Source of the DNA: Pseudomonas petrae
Lineage (GTDB): Bacteria; Pseudomonadota; Gammaproteobacteria; Pseudomonadales; Pseudomonadaceae
Length of the DNA stretch: 64,000 nucleotides
Direction of reading: 5' to 3'
Assembly: GCF_021728295.1 (NCBI RefSeq)
Contig: NZ_JAKJXE010000001.1
Span: forward strand, 310,001-374,000
Position 1 is the stretch's first letter. The number at the start of each line of letters is the position of its first letter. Below the pieces are notes generated by a model. It was not told the DNA's origin. It did no database searches and saw nothing but the letters and a program-made list of their open reading frames with translations. Made by a program: the position numbers and the translations under genes. Shown one piece after another: positions 18,078-27,515 of this stretch.

Positions 18078-19185
18078 AGCCCTGCCCCTGGTCATCGTTC
18101 GCCTGCAGATCGTCGTCCTGCTGATGTTCGGCCTGATGCTGAGCGGCTGCGACGACAAACCCGAGGAAGAAAAAGGCTTCGCAGGCCTTGCCGACGACGC
18201 CTCGAATTACGCGCAGGTAACGCCGGACAAGCGGTTCGTGTTTCCCGACGATCACGCCCCCCACGATGATTTCCGTATCGAGTGGTGGTACGTCACCGCC
18301 AATCTCAAGGATGCCGACGGCCAGTCGCTCGGCGTGCAATGGACGCTGTTTCGCAACGCCCTGCCCCGTGCAAAAGGCCTGCAAGGCGATGGGTCTGGCT
18401 GGAGTAACCGCAATCTGTGGATGGGCCACGCGGCGGTGACGTCCCGGGACGACCACTTCGCAGCGGAACGCTATGCCCGCGGCGGCGTGCAGCAGGCCGG
18501 CGTGACACTGGCGCCATTCGCAGCCTGGATCGATGAATGGTCCTTTTCCAGCCAGTCCGCCAACGATGATCCGCTGGCGGACATGCAGTTGCAGGCCAGC
18601 GGCCCGCAGTTCAACTATCGCCTGCACCTGAAAGCCACCAAGCCTTTGGTGCTGCAAGGCAAACAGGGCTTCAGCCAGAAGTCCGAGCAGGGTCAGGCGT
18701 CGTACTACTACAGCCAGCCGTTTTTTCAGGCGGAGGGCAGCATCGAGATTGAGGGCAAAACCTATCAAGTGTCCGGGCCTGCATGGTTGGACCGGGAGTG
18801 GAGCAGCCAGCCGCTCACCGATAACCAGACGGGCTGGGACTGGTTCTCGCTGCATCTGGGGGATGGCGCCGAAGTCATGCTCTACCGCATGCGGCAAAAG
18901 GACGGCGAACCGTACCTGACCGGGACATGGATCAACGCCGACGGCAGCACTGAACAACTCGCGGCGAAGGACATAGAGCTGGCACCGGAAGACACCACTG
19001 ACGTTGAAGGCCGCGACATGCCCACACGCTGGTCGGTGAAAATCCCGTCCAAGGCCGTGGACATCGCCGTCGAAGCGCTCAACCCGCAGGCGTGGATGAA
19101 CTTGCAAATTCCCTATTGGGAGGGGCCGGTCACCCTGAGCGGTAGCCACGAGGGCGTGGGGTATCTGGAAATGACGGGCTATTGA
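18067..19185 (+). CDS. Lipocalin-like (CrtC/AttH-type) lipoprotein
   Basis: 372 residues, overlapping the permease stop by 11 bases, which implies translational coupling. The N-terminus is a lipoprotein signal with lipobox LSGC (Cys about residue 28). The mature part has the AttH / hydroxyneurosporene-synthase-like signatures FRIEWWYVTANL near the start and GPAWLDREWSSQ in the middle, which mark a double lipocalin-like beta barrel. These proteins are commonly encoded next to an FtsX-type exporter. A role in binding a hydrophobic ligand at the envelope is inferred; no enzymatic activity is proven for such lipoproteins. Confidence 0.88.
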   Translation: MKVKALPLVIVRLQIVVLLMFGLMLSGCDDKPEEEKGFAGLADDASNYAQVTPDKRFVFPDDHAPHDDFRIEWWYVTANLKDADGQSLGVQWTLFRNALPRAKGLQGDGSGWSNRNLWMGHAAVTSRDDHFAAERYARGGVQQAGVTLAPFAAWIDEWSFSSQSANDDPLADMQLQASGPQFNYRLHLKATKPLVLQGKQGFSQKSEQGQASYYYSQPFFQAEGSIEIEGKTYQVSGPAWLDREWSSQPLTDNQTGWDWFSLHLGDGAEVMLYRMRQKDGEPYLTGTWINADGSTEQLAAKDIELAPEDTTDVEGRDMPTRWSVKIPSKAVDIAVEALNPQAWMNLQIPYWEGPVTLSGSHEGVGYLEMTGY

Positions 19186-19390
19186 GGTGGTGACATCCAG
19201 GATCGGCTCGGTAACCACTTAGCCACGTCGTCGATGCACGGCTCACCCTCTACCGATACGGGGCGCGACTGACTCGATAATCATCTCAAGTTTACTGGCG
19301 GCTGCCGATACAGGAAGAATCGGATAGCGAACCAAATACCCCAAAAACCCGTCAGGCAGGACGCCTGCTTCAATAGCGTCTGGAGCCTTG
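19186..19390 (-). other. Non-coding scar with a possible decayed ORF tail
   Basis: The minus strand here reads open for about 50 codons to a TGA at 19243-19245 (for example GVLPDGFLGYLVRYPILPV), protein-like in composition but without a start codon or ribosome site. It may be the tail of a gene destroyed when the neighbouring integrase region was rearranged. Nothing else is recognised. Confidence 0.25.
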
Positions 19391-19618
19391 ATGTCTACTC
19401 TAAGCTTGAAAGATATGCAGCTGGATCTCGAAGATTCTGCTGCTTACTTTGACTCTCTGTCGCAATTTCTAGAGGGTCACGCCATTTACCTGAAGGCTCA
19501 ACGAACTGTGTGTCGGCAGGAGGACCTTAAGCTTCTCGAAAGTCACGCCGGCAACCTTGCAACGTCGGTGAGGTACATCAAAACCGCTGCTTTAAGGATC
19601 GCCAACCGCGCCCGCTAG
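19391..19618 (+). CDS. Small hypothetical protein
   Basis: 75 residues from ATG 19391 (GGAG 6 bases upstream). Not recognised. It is predicted all-helical, with no signal peptide and a basic C-terminus (YIKTAALRIANRAR). Codon use is less GC-biased than in the neighbouring operons, and it lies inside the 19.2-20.3 kb scar between the ABC trio and the NAGGN operon, so it was probably acquired with the integrase remnant next to it. Confidence 0.5.
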   Translation: MSTLSLKDMQLDLEDSAAYFDSLSQFLEGHAIYLKAQRTVCRQEDLKLLESHAGNLATSVRYIKTAALRIANRAR

Positions 19619-19835
19619 CTCGGGTGAGATAAGCACCTCCCGCAGGTGAGTATCTTGTGCGGCAGCGCCGCAGTTAGTTGACTCATGCTATTCCCTCCCC
19701 TTGGCGCGGCCTGCAAAGTGCCGCGACTGTTCGACCTCTTCCTGAACAGCTTGTTGGCCTGCCCCCGACTCAAAGTCTTGATGCACGCGGGCGACGCGCT
19801 CAAAAATATCTCGCAAGGTTTTATTGAACGATCCA

Positions 19836-20162
19836 CGCCTGCATGCACTCGATAAAGCTAGGCCGCTGACGGGAGCGCGCTCTGACTATGTGTTCGCGCC
19901 GGAAGGCAGCAGGCTCATGTCAGGGCTGTATATCCGCCCCGAGACAGGGCCGAAACGTTACTGGCTGAGTGCATTGCGCAAGCTTGGGATTAGACAGCGC
20001 AGGATGTACGACACGCGCCATACGTACGCAACCATGTGCCTGATGTCCGGCGTGAACCCGGCATTCATCGCCGCGCAACTCGGGCACAGCGTGCTGGTCT
20101 TGCTATCTACTTATGCCAAGTGGGTCAGCTCCCTGAGCGATTGCACAGCGCGATTGCACTGA
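19836..20162 (+). pseudogene. Truncated tyrosine recombinase (phage-type integrase) remnant
   Basis: Only the C-terminal catalytic part survives. MYDTRHTYATMC contains the second catalytic Arg with its His, GVNPAFIAAQLGHS the third box, and STYAKW the nucleophile Tyr. The N-terminal DNA-binding domain and the first catalytic Arg are missing upstream, where similarity begins abruptly at about 19836 (ALDKARPLTGARSDYVFAP). After STYAKW the reading continues without normal family sequence. It marks an old integration or excision event at the left edge of the NAGGN locus. Confidence 0.75.
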
Positions 20163-20274
20163 TCGAAGACTGCACCGAACTAAAGAAGCTGGACCTGAGA
20201 GAAGTGGTACGTAATCGGTACGGTCAAAATCCCAGTAACGCCAAACACGCCGAAACATAAAGGGTTTAGGACAG

Positions 20275-22047
20275 ATGTGCGGATTAGCTGGCGAATTACG
20301 CTTTGACAATCAACCTGCGGATCTCGCCGCAGTAGAACGTATCACCCATCATCTCGCGGCTCGCGGCCCGGATGCGTGGGGGTTTCACAGCCAGGGGCCG
20401 ATTGCCCTCGGCCACCGTCGTTTGAAAATCATGGACCTGTCGGACGGTTCGGCGCAGCCGATGATCGACAGCCATCTGGGCCTGTCCCTGGCCTTCAATG
20501 GCGCCATCTACAACTTCCCGGAACTGCGTGCCGAGCTCGAAAGCCTTGGCTACCAGTTCCACTCCGGCGGCGACACCGAAGTGCTGCTCAAGGGCTACCA
20601 CGCCTGGGGCGCTGACATGCTGCCCAAGCTCAACGGCATGTTCGCGTTCGCCATCTGGGAGCGCGACAACAGAAGCCTGTTCATCGCCCGTGACCGCCTT
20701 GGCGTAAAGCCGTTGTATCTGTCGCGCACCGACAAGCGCCTGCGTTTTGCTTCCGCCCTGCCCGCTTTACTGAAAGGCGGCGACATCAGCCCGATGCTCG
20801 ACCCGGTCGCGCTCAATCATTACCTGAATTTCCACGCCGTTGTGCCCGCACCGCGCACCTTGCTGGCGGGTGTTGAAAAACTGCCGCCGGCGTCGTGGAT
20901 GCGCGTGAGTGCCGAAGGCAAGGTCGAGCAGAAAGTCTGGTGGACGCTGCCCTATGGCCCGCGTGCTGACGAAGCGAATCTGACCCTCGAAGACTGGCGC
21001 GACCGTGTGCTCGACAGCACGCGTGAAGCCGTTGCCATCCGTCAACGTGCTGCGGTGGACGTTGGCGTGCTGCTGTCCGGTGGCGTTGACTCGAGCATGC
21101 TGGTCGGGCTACTGCGTGAAGTGGGCGTGAAGGATCTGTCGACCTTCTCCATCGGCTTCCAGGATGCGGGCGGCGAACGCGGCGATGAATTCCAGTATTC
21201 GGATCTGATCGCCAAACACTACGGCACCCACCATCACCAACTGCGTATCCAGGAAAGCGAGATCATTGAGCAACTGCCCGCCGCGTTCCGTGCGATGAGC
21301 GAGCCGATGGTCAGCCATGACTGCATCGCGTTTTATCTGCTGTCCCGCGAAGTGGCCAAGCATTGCAAGGTGGTTCAGAGCGGTCAGGGTGCGGACGAGT
21401 TGTTCGCCGGCTATCACTGGTACCCGCAAGTGGATGGCGCCAGTGACCCATACGCCGCTTACCGCGATGCGTTCTTCGACCGCAGTTACGCCGAATACGC
21501 CGAGACCGTTGCGCCGAAGTGGCTGACCGCAAACGACGCAGCCGGTGATTTCGTGCGCGAGCACTTCGCGATGCCGGGCGCTGACGCGGCCGTGGACAAA
21601 GCCTTGCGACTGGACAGCACGGTCATGCTAGTGGATGACCCGGTCAAGCGCGTCGACAACATGACCATGGCCTGGGGCCTGGAGGCGCGCACGCCATTTC
21701 TCGACTACCGACTGGTCGAGCTGTCGGCGCGGGTGCCTGGCCGTTTCAAATTGCCGGATGGCGGCAAGCAAGTGCTCAAGGAAGCCGCGCGCCTGGTGAT
21801 CCCGTCCGAGGTCATCGATCGCAAGAAAGGCTATTTCCCCGTGCCAGGCCTCAAGCATCTGGAAGGCAACACGCTGAACTGGGTCCGCGATCTGCTGCTC
21901 GATCCGAGTCAGGACCGTGGCCTGTTCAACCCGGTCATGCTCGACAAACTGTTAACCGATCCACAGGGTCAATTGACGCCACTGCGCGGCTCCAAGCTGT
22001 GGCAGCTTGCGGCGCTGAACCTGTGGCTCAGCGAACAAGGACTCTGA
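20275..22047 (+). CDS. asnO: N-acetylglutaminylglutamine amidotransferase (asparagine-synthase family)
   Basis: 590 residues. MCGLAGEL places the catalytic Cys at position 2 of a class II glutamine amidotransferase domain; the C-terminal synthetase domain has the PP-loop VLLSGGVDSSMLVG (about residue 267). It forms the terminal amide of N-acetylglutaminylglutamine amide (NAGGN), a dipeptide osmolyte of Pseudomonas. Assignment rests on the linkage to the synthetase and M42 peptidase genes downstream, an arrangement specific to this pathway. AGGACAG precedes the ATG. Expression is expected to be osmotically induced, but no specific promoter was identified in the ~110 bases after the integrase remnant. 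Confidence 0.93.
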   Translation: MCGLAGELRFDNQPADLAAVERITHHLAARGPDAWGFHSQGPIALGHRRLKIMDLSDGSAQPMIDSHLGLSLAFNGAIYNFPELRAELESLGYQFHSGGDTEVLLKGYHAWGADMLPKLNGMFAFAIWERDNRSLFIARDRLGVKPLYLSRTDKRLRFASALPALLKGGDISPMLDPVALNHYLNFHAVVPAPRTLLAGVEKLPPASWMRVSAEGKVEQKVWWTLPYGPRADEANLTLEDWRDRVLDSTREAVAIRQRAAVDVGVLLSGGVDSSMLVGLLREVGVKDLSTFSIGFQDAGGERGDEFQYSDLIAKHYGTHHHQLRIQESEIIEQLPAAFRAMSEPMVSHDCIAFYLLSREVAKHCKVVQSGQGADELFAGYHWYPQVDGASDPYAAYRDAFFDRSYAEYAETVAPKWLTANDAAGDFVREHFAMPGADAAVDKALRLDSTVMLVDDPVKRVDNMTMAWGLEARTPFLDYRLVELSARVPGRFKLPDGGKQVLKEAARLVIPSEVIDRKKGYFPVPGLKHLEGNTLNWVRDLLLDPSQDRGLFNPVMLDKLLTDPQGQLTPLRGSKLWQLAALNLWLSEQGL

Positions 22048-22050
22048 CCA

Positions 22051-23799
22051 ATGAAAGCCAACGCTTCGATTCATAACCAGCGTTTGCTGCGCGGCCAGGC
22101 GCCGTCGTACGAGCGCTTGCAGGCTCGCCTTGCCGAAGACGGCAGCACGCCTGAGACAGAACCGCTGGCTCTGCATTGCGGCTGGGGACGGCTGCTGATT
22201 GGCCATACCTACCCTGACCCCGCGTCCCTCGCGCAAGCGCTGCTCAACGAAAAACAGGGCGAGCGCGACATCGCCTTGTATGTCGCCGCACCGCAACAGG
22301 TGCTGGCGCAATCGCCGCAGCAGTTGTTTCTCGATCCGTCGGACACTTTGCGCCTATGGTTCAGCGATTACCGGCCGGCCCAGCGCGTGTTCCGTGGTTT
22401 CAGGATTCGCCGGGCGCAAAGCGAGGGCGACTGGACTTCGATCAACAATCTGTACATCGCCCGTGGCATGTTGCCCATCGACCCCCATCTGCTGACCCCG
22501 CGTCATCAGGGCGGCCCGGTTTACTGGATCGCCGAAGACGAGACCACCAACGCCGTGATCGGCAGCGTGATGGGCCTGAATCACCAAAAGGCTTTCAACG
22601 ATCCCGAAAATGGCAGCAGTCTGTGGTGCCTTGCGGTTGATCCGCAATGCACACGACCTGGCGTCGGCGAAGTGCTGGTGCGTCATTTGGTCGAGCACTT
22701 TCAGAGCCGGGGTCTGGCGTACCTGGATCTGTCGGTGCTGCATGACAACGAGCAAGCAAAAAGCCTTTACGCCAAGCTGGGGTTTCGCAACCTGCCGACC
22801 TTCGCCATCAAGCGTAAAAACGGCATCAACGAAAAGCTGTTTCTCGGCCCCGGCCCGCAGGCGGACTTCAACCCGTATGCCCGCATCATCGTTGAAGAAG
22901 CCCATCGTCGCGGCATCGAAGTGCAGGTGGATGACGCGCAAGCCGGACTGTTCACGCTCATTCATGGCAGTCGCCGCGTGCGTTGCCGTGAGTCGTTGAG
23001 CGACCTGACCACCGCCGTCAGCATGACGCTGTGCCAGGACAAATGCATGACCCAGAGGGCGCTTAAGGCGGCAGGTCTGGAAGTGCCAGTCCAACACCTG
23101 GCCGGCAACGGCGACGATAACCTGGCGTTTCTCGAAGAACATCAGCGCGTCGTGGTCAAGCCGGTTGACGGCGAGCAGGGTCAGGGCGTGGCCGTGGACC
23201 TGCGCACCATCGAAGATGTCCAGGCGGCGGTCGAGCGTGCTCGCCAGTTCGACAGTCGCGTGCTGCTGGAGAGCTTCCATGAAGGGCTCGACCTGCGCAT
23301 TGTCGTGATCGGTTTTGAAGTGGTGGCTGCCGCGATTCGTCGTCCTGCCGAGATCATCGGCGATGGCCGTCACACCGTCGGTCAGTTGGTCGAGACGCAG
23401 AGTCGGCGGCGGTCTGCGGCCACGGGCGGCGAGAGCAAGATTCCCGTGGACGATGAAACCCACCGCACCGTCGAAGAAGCGGGTTTCAGCTTCGACAGTG
23501 TGTTACCGGCCGATCAGCGCCTGGCCGTTCGACGCACCGCGAACCTGCACACCGGCGGCTGCCTGGAAGACGTCACCGCGATTCTTCACCCGGTGCTGAA
23601 GGACGCCGCCGTGCGAGCCGCGCGCGCCCTCGACATTCCGGTCGTCGGTCTGGACCTGATGGTCCCCGCCGCCGATCAGCCGGAGTATGTGTTTATCGAA
23701 GCGAACGAGCGCTGCGGCCTGGCCAATCACGAGCCACAACCGACTGCCGAGCGTTTCGTCGATCTGTTGTTTCCCCACAGCCAGCCTGCCCATGGCTAA
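22051..23799 (+). CDS. ngg: N-acetylglutaminylglutamine synthetase
   Basis: 582 residues, starting 3 bases after the amidotransferase stop. A GNAT-type acetyltransferase domain lies at about residues 115-265 (GSSLWCLAVDPQCTRPGVGEVLV, with the acetyl-CoA loop), followed by an ATP-grasp ligase domain at about 320-575 (VVVKPVDGEQGQGVAVDL, and metal-binding EANERCGL near the end). The fusion fits a protein that acetylates and joins two glutamines to give N-acetylglutaminylglutamine, which the upstream amidotransferase then amidates. Confidence 0.93.
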   Translation: MKANASIHNQRLLRGQAPSYERLQARLAEDGSTPETEPLALHCGWGRLLIGHTYPDPASLAQALLNEKQGERDIALYVAAPQQVLAQSPQQLFLDPSDTLRLWFSDYRPAQRVFRGFRIRRAQSEGDWTSINNLYIARGMLPIDPHLLTPRHQGGPVYWIAEDETTNAVIGSVMGLNHQKAFNDPENGSSLWCLAVDPQCTRPGVGEVLVRHLVEHFQSRGLAYLDLSVLHDNEQAKSLYAKLGFRNLPTFAIKRKNGINEKLFLGPGPQADFNPYARIIVEEAHRRGIEVQVDDAQAGLFTLIHGSRRVRCRESLSDLTTAVSMTLCQDKCMTQRALKAAGLEVPVQHLAGNGDDNLAFLEEHQRVVVKPVDGEQGQGVAVDLRTIEDVQAAVERARQFDSRVLLESFHEGLDLRIVVIGFEVVAAAIRRPAEIIGDGRHTVGQLVETQSRRRSAATGGESKIPVDDETHRTVEEAGFSFDSVLPADQRLAVRRTANLHTGGCLEDVTAILHPVLKDAAVRAARALDIPVVGLDLMVPAADQPEYVFIEANERCGLANHEPQPTAERFVDLLFPHSQPAHG

Positions 23800-23926
23800 G
23801 GCGCCATCCTTGTAGCAGTGAGCTTGCCTGCGGCCAGTCTGGCCGCACGATGTATTGATTGCCACCGGACCGAAACCGCGAGCGAGCCCGCTATCAGGTC
23901 ACTTTGCGCCACACATTGAGGTCCCT

Positions 23927-25111
23927 ATGACGACTGCAAACATCCTTGAACCGGATCTGAATTACCTGCAGAAAGTCCTGCTGGAAATGCTCGCGATCCC
24001 GAGCCCCACCGGCTTTACCGATACTATCGTGCGCTATGTCGCAGAGCGCCTGGAAGAACTGGGCATCCCGTTCGAACTGACCCGCCGCGGCACCATCCGC
24101 GCCACGTTGAAAGGCAAACAGAACAGCCCCGACCGCGCCGTTTCCGCGCACTTGGACACCATTGGCGCCAGTGTTCGTGAAGTCAAAGACAACGGCCGAC
24201 TGGGCCTGGCACCGGTAGGTTGCTGGTCCAGTCGTTTTGCCGAAGGCAGCCGCGTCAGCGTGTTCACCGACACCGGCGTGATTCGCGGCAGCGTGCTGCC
24301 GTTGATGGCGTCCGGGCACGCGTTCAACACGGCCGTCGACACCATGCCCATCAGTTGGGACCACGTCGAAGTGCGCCTGGACGCCTACAGCGCCACCCGC
24401 GCGGATTGCGAGTCGGTGGGCATTAATATCGGCGATTTCGTGGCGTTTGACCCGTTGCCGGAGTTCACCGACAGCGGACACATCAGCGCTCGCCATCTGG
24501 ACGACAAGGCCGGCGTCGCCGCCCTGCTCGCGGCGCTCAAAGCCATCGTCGACAGCGGCGTCGAGCCCCTGATAGATTGCCACCCGCTGTTCACCATTAC
24601 CGAAGAAACAGGCAGCGGCGCTGCGGGTAGCCTGCCGTGGGACGTCAGCGAGTTCGTCGGTATCGACATCGCGCCCGTTGCGCCCGGTCAGCACTCCAGC
24701 GAACACGCGGTCAGCGTGGCGATGCAGGATTCCGGCGGGCCCTACGACTATCACCTGTCGCGGCACTTACTGCGCCTGGGCGAGCAAAACGATCTGTCCG
24801 TGCGCCGCGACCTGTTTCGCTATTACTACAGCGACGCGCATTCGGCGATCACGGCCGGTTATGACACGCGCACGGCACTCCTGGCCTTCGGCTGCGACGC
24901 GACCCATGGCTATGAACGCACGCACATCGACAGCCTGAGCACACTGAGTCGTCTGCTCACCGCCTACATCATGAGTCCGCCGGTGTTTGCCAGCGACGCG
25001 CATCCGTCCAACGCGTCGCTGGAGAATTTCAGCCATCAGCTGGAGCACGACGCGCAGATGGAAAGCGACACTCGGGTGCCGCCGGTGGATACGTTGGTGG
25101 GGCAGCGATAG
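23927..25111 (+). CDS. NAGGN-system M42 family peptidase
   Basis: 394 residues from ATG 23927 (GAGG 8 bases upstream). Metallopeptidase motifs are visible: SAHLDT (first His and Asp), RHLDDKAGVAAL (bridging Asp), TITEETGSGAAG (catalytic Glu pair) and DAHSAITAGYDTR near the C-terminus. It lies 127 bases after ngg and is the third conserved member of the NAGGN locus. It presumably degrades or trims the osmolyte dipeptide or its precursors, though its exact substrate is not established. Confidence 0.9.
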   Translation: MTTANILEPDLNYLQKVLLEMLAIPSPTGFTDTIVRYVAERLEELGIPFELTRRGTIRATLKGKQNSPDRAVSAHLDTIGASVREVKDNGRLGLAPVGCWSSRFAEGSRVSVFTDTGVIRGSVLPLMASGHAFNTAVDTMPISWDHVEVRLDAYSATRADCESVGINIGDFVAFDPLPEFTDSGHISARHLDDKAGVAALLAALKAIVDSGVEPLIDCHPLFTITEETGSGAAGSLPWDVSEFVGIDIAPVAPGQHSSEHAVSVAMQDSGGPYDYHLSRHLLRLGEQNDLSVRRDLFRYYYSDAHSAITAGYDTRTALLAFGCDATHGYERTHIDSLSTLSRLLTAYIMSPPVFASDAHPSNASLENFSHQLEHDAQMESDTRVPPVDTLVGQR

Positions 25112-25174
25112 CCTGACCGCACGGGGCGCGATAGCATCGCCGCCCGTGTACTTTTTGTGATTGCCGAGAAACCT

Positions 25175-25405
25175 ATGCTGATCCCTTACGACCAACTCGA
25201 AGCCGACACCCTGACGCGCCTGATCGAGGACTTCGTGACCCGCGATGGCACTGACAACGGCGACGACACGCCGCTCGAAACCCGCGTGTTGCGGGTGCGC
25301 CATGCACTGAGCAAAGGTCAGGCGGTGATTTTTTTCGATATGGACAGCCAGCAATGTCAGCTGATGCTCAAGCACGAAGTCCCAAAGGAATATTTCGAGG
25401 AATAG
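25175..25405 (+). CDS. UPF0270 (YheU) family protein
   Basis: 76 residues from ATG 25175; an in-frame GTG upstream at 25157 would give an N-terminus unlike the family. The sequence matches the YheU signature: MLIPYDQLEADTLTRLIEDFV at the start, then a linker RDGTDNGDDTPLETRV and a final strand-helix with GQAVIFFD. Function unknown; a small cytosolic protein. Confidence 0.88.
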   Translation: MLIPYDQLEADTLTRLIEDFVTRDGTDNGDDTPLETRVLRVRHALSKGQAVIFFDMDSQQCQLMLKHEVPKEYFEE

Positions 25406-25450
25406 GCCACCTGCGCCCATGACCTAACCGGGATGGCCACTGAAGTGGAC

Positions 25451-25648
25451 TCACCTGCCCGGGAACCGGTTGGCCAGGTTCTGCAGCCGTGAGGCGATTC
25501 GGCGGAGAACTTCTGCCCGATGAATCCTGACGCTCTGCGGCGCATCGATTCCCAAGCGGACCTGATTGCCGCTGATGCCCAATACCTTCACGGTGATGTC
25601 ATTGCCAATGTTGAAGGTCTCTCCGATTTCCCGCGTCAATACCAGCAT
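25451..25648 (-). CDS. csrA: CsrA/RsmA-family RNA-binding regulator
   Basis: 65 residues. It keeps the key RNA-contact features: Leu4 and Arg6 in MLVLTREIGE, the GNQVRLGI strand and Arg44 in the IHRAEV segment. It binds GGA motifs in mRNA leaders and is usually titrated by RsmX/Y/Z-type sRNAs. It differs from the canonical Pseudomonas RsmA at position 7 (Glu instead of Arg/Lys) and has a longer, basic C-terminal tail (RRIASRLQNLANRFPGR), so it is probably one of several paralogues in the genome. Confidence 0.9.
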   Translation of the reverse strand: MLVLTREIGETFNIGNDITVKVLGISGNQVRLGIDAPQSVRIHRAEVLRRIASRLQNLANRFPGR

Positions 25649-25849
25649 ACGTCCTACTCCTTGGCTGTAACCGAGGAAGCAGGTTGACGCTCAGGCCCCG
25701 GCGCTTCAATGCGCCAGAGCGAAATCAGTAACGCCCTTCAACCCTTCAAGAACATGGCTGACAGACGCTTCCTACGCGCCGGGGCATTCGCGGCCTGCAC
25801 GTCGGAGAGGGGTCCGGCAGACGTCAGTTTCTTCCAGAGGTATGCCAGA

Positions 25850-26182
25850 TCAGGCGGCGGACCAGCGCGGGCCGAGCAGAATGATGGTCGCGCCGATCAC
25901 GCAGAGGCCGACGCCGATCCAGTCCGACGTCAACGGGCGGACACGTTCGATAACGCCCAGCCAGGCAATGGACGCAATGATGTAGATGCCGCCGTACGCC
26001 GCGTAGGCGCGCCCGGCGTAAGTGGCTTCAACCCGGGTCAACAGCAGGGCGAACAGTGTCAGGCTGATCAGCGCTGGAATGACCCACAGCGCGCTCTTGC
26101 CCTGGCGCAGCCACATCCAGAAGGCATAACACCCGGCGATCTCGAACAGCGCGGCAAGGAAAAACCACAGGTAATTGAGCAC
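25850..26182 (-). CDS. YnfA (UPF0060) family membrane protein
   Basis: 110 residues with four transmembrane helices, the SMR-like layout of YnfA. Family signatures are [14 protein letters not shown] in the first helix and [12 protein letters not shown] in the middle, with GPR(W) at the C-terminus. Small drug-efflux-like activity has been reported for some members, but the substrate here is unknown. It is followed, on the same strand, by no close partner; the upstream SDR gene ends about 70 bases away. Confidence 0.9.
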   Translation of the reverse strand: MLNYLWFFLAALFEIAGCYAFWMWLRQGKSALWVIPALISLTLFALLLTRVEATYAGRAYAAYGGIYIIASIAWLGVIERVRPLTSDWIGVGLCVIGATIILLGPRWSAA

Positions 26183-26254
26183 GATGAGCCTCGTCTAGGG
26201 CAGCCGGAAAGTGCCGGCAACCCTATCAGAAAAGTCCCGCGACTAATGTCTGGC

Positions 26255-27067
26255 TCAGCTCCCGGACTTCGCCTTGGCGCGCATCTTCTCTGCCATATTG
26301 GCCATCTCGTCGTACAGCAACTGGGGATTTTTCTGTTTGAGCTGCCAAGCCATTCGCCCTTGCTCATGGGGCAGGATCATGAACTCACCGCTGGCGACCT
26401 GCTGGTAGATGTAATCAGCGATCTCCATGGCGCTGATCGGGGAACTCTCCAGCAGCTTGCCGACCTGGGCTTTCATCGCCGGCGTGGGGCCGCGAAAGGA
26501 ATCCAGCAAGTTGGTCTGGAAGAACGACGGACACACCACATGCACGCCGATTTCCTGCTGGCGCAGCTCGATTAACAGGCTCTCCGACAGCGCGACCACG
26601 CCCGCCTTGGCGACGTTGTAATTGCTCATCGCCGGCCCCTGCATCAGTGCCGCCATGGAGGCGATGTTGATGATCTTGCCCTTGCTCTGTTCCAGCAGCG
26701 GCAAAAACGCCTTGCAGCCTTTGACGACCCCCATCAGGTTGATCGCGATCTGCCAGTCCCAATCCTCAAGGGACAATTCGCCAAAGAACCCGCCTGAAGC
26801 GACGCCGGCGTTGTTGACGATCACATCGATGCCACCGAATTTCTGTTCGCAGGCTTGGGCGAAAGCGGTGAGCTGGCTGTAGTCCCGAACGTCACAGCGC
26901 TGAATAAAACCGTCCCCACCCGCTTCGCGCACCAGGCGCAGGGTTTCCTGAAGGCCGCTGTCACTGACATCCGACAGCGCCAGCTGCCAACCCTCGCGCG
27001 CCCAGCGCAGCGCGATCTCGCGTCCCAGCCCGGACCCTGCGCCGGTGATCATGATGCGATTGTGCAT
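26255..27067 (-). CDS. Short-chain dehydrogenase/reductase
   Basis: 270 residues from ATG 27067; the frame extends further but the family N-terminus MHNRIMITGAGSGLG starts here. Classical SDR features are TGAGSGLGRE (NAD(P)-binding), the DVRD adenine-pocket motif, NNAG, the catalytic Ser in NIASMAAL and YNVAK (Tyr and Lys), placed at normal spacing. The C-terminal ~60 residues contain a YIYQQVASGEFMILPH region common in membrane-associated short-chain reductases. Substrate unknown. Confidence 0.9.
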   Translation of the reverse strand: MHNRIMITGAGSGLGREIALRWAREGWQLALSDVSDSGLQETLRLVREAGGDGFIQRCDVRDYSQLTAFAQACEQKFGGIDVIVNNAGVASGGFFGELSLEDWDWQIAINLMGVVKGCKAFLPLLEQSKGKIINIASMAALMQGPAMSNYNVAKAGVVALSESLLIELRQQEIGVHVVCPSFFQTNLLDSFRGPTPAMKAQVGKLLESSPISAMEIADYIYQQVASGEFMILPHEQGRMAWQLKQKNPQLLYDEMANMAEKMRAKAKSGS

Positions 27068-27187
27068 AGCAGACGCCTTGTCGGTTGCGAAGAAGTCGCT
27101 AGAGTGTAAACAGGAGGATTGTCCGACAAACCCTTCATCAGGTCGCTGAATATGACAGGCAAACCGATGCTTTGAATGGGTGGCCAC

Positions 27188-27515
27188 TCTTTTGGATGTA
27201 TTTGGCCAGTTGGGTGATTAACGGGCAGCGTGTTATATCGAACTTGGCGACCTGTTAGTTACCGCTTGGTTCCACACTAAGCAGGGTACTTTTTCGCATT
27301 TTTTAATCAGCATTTGAATGCGATCAATTTTTTGGCTGAAACCACAACCCTATGATTTAGATCATCTTTTTTTAAGGTGTTAATTTTTATTTCTGCAGCC
27401 CAGAACCTTTTGATTAGTGCGGTAGTCGGATTCATCAAGCAGCACAATGACTGGCCTTAGAGGCGACGTATTGCGTTGCATAGGCATCTTCCAAGAACAC
27501 TAGAAGGAACTCGTC
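27188..27515. other. AT-rich intergenic region
   Basis: About 330 bases between the SDR start and the DUF3309 gene, clearly richer in A and T than its surroundings, with runs of T and A. It must contain promoters for both divergent genes. No ORF with a plausible start was found. Confidence 0.6.
27403..27430 (+). promoter_or_regulatory. Possible AlgU (sigma22)-type promoter
   Basis: GAACCT (27403-27408) and TCGGA (27426-27430) are separated by 17 bases and resemble the extracytoplasmic stress sigma factor consensus GAACTT/TCTGA. They lie about 85 bases before the DUF3309 start. Each box has one mismatch. Confidence 0.3.

Noticed and set aside
17013..18158. 381-codon minus-strand ORF across the FtsX permease end
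   Set aside because: Gln/Arg/His-rich shadow; the plus strand encodes clear membrane helices and a lipobox.
23805..23900. Possible REP between ngg and the M42 peptidase gene
   Set aside because: GTGAGCTTGCCTGCG and GCGAGCGAGCCCGC resemble REP halves but are too degenerate and not properly inverted.
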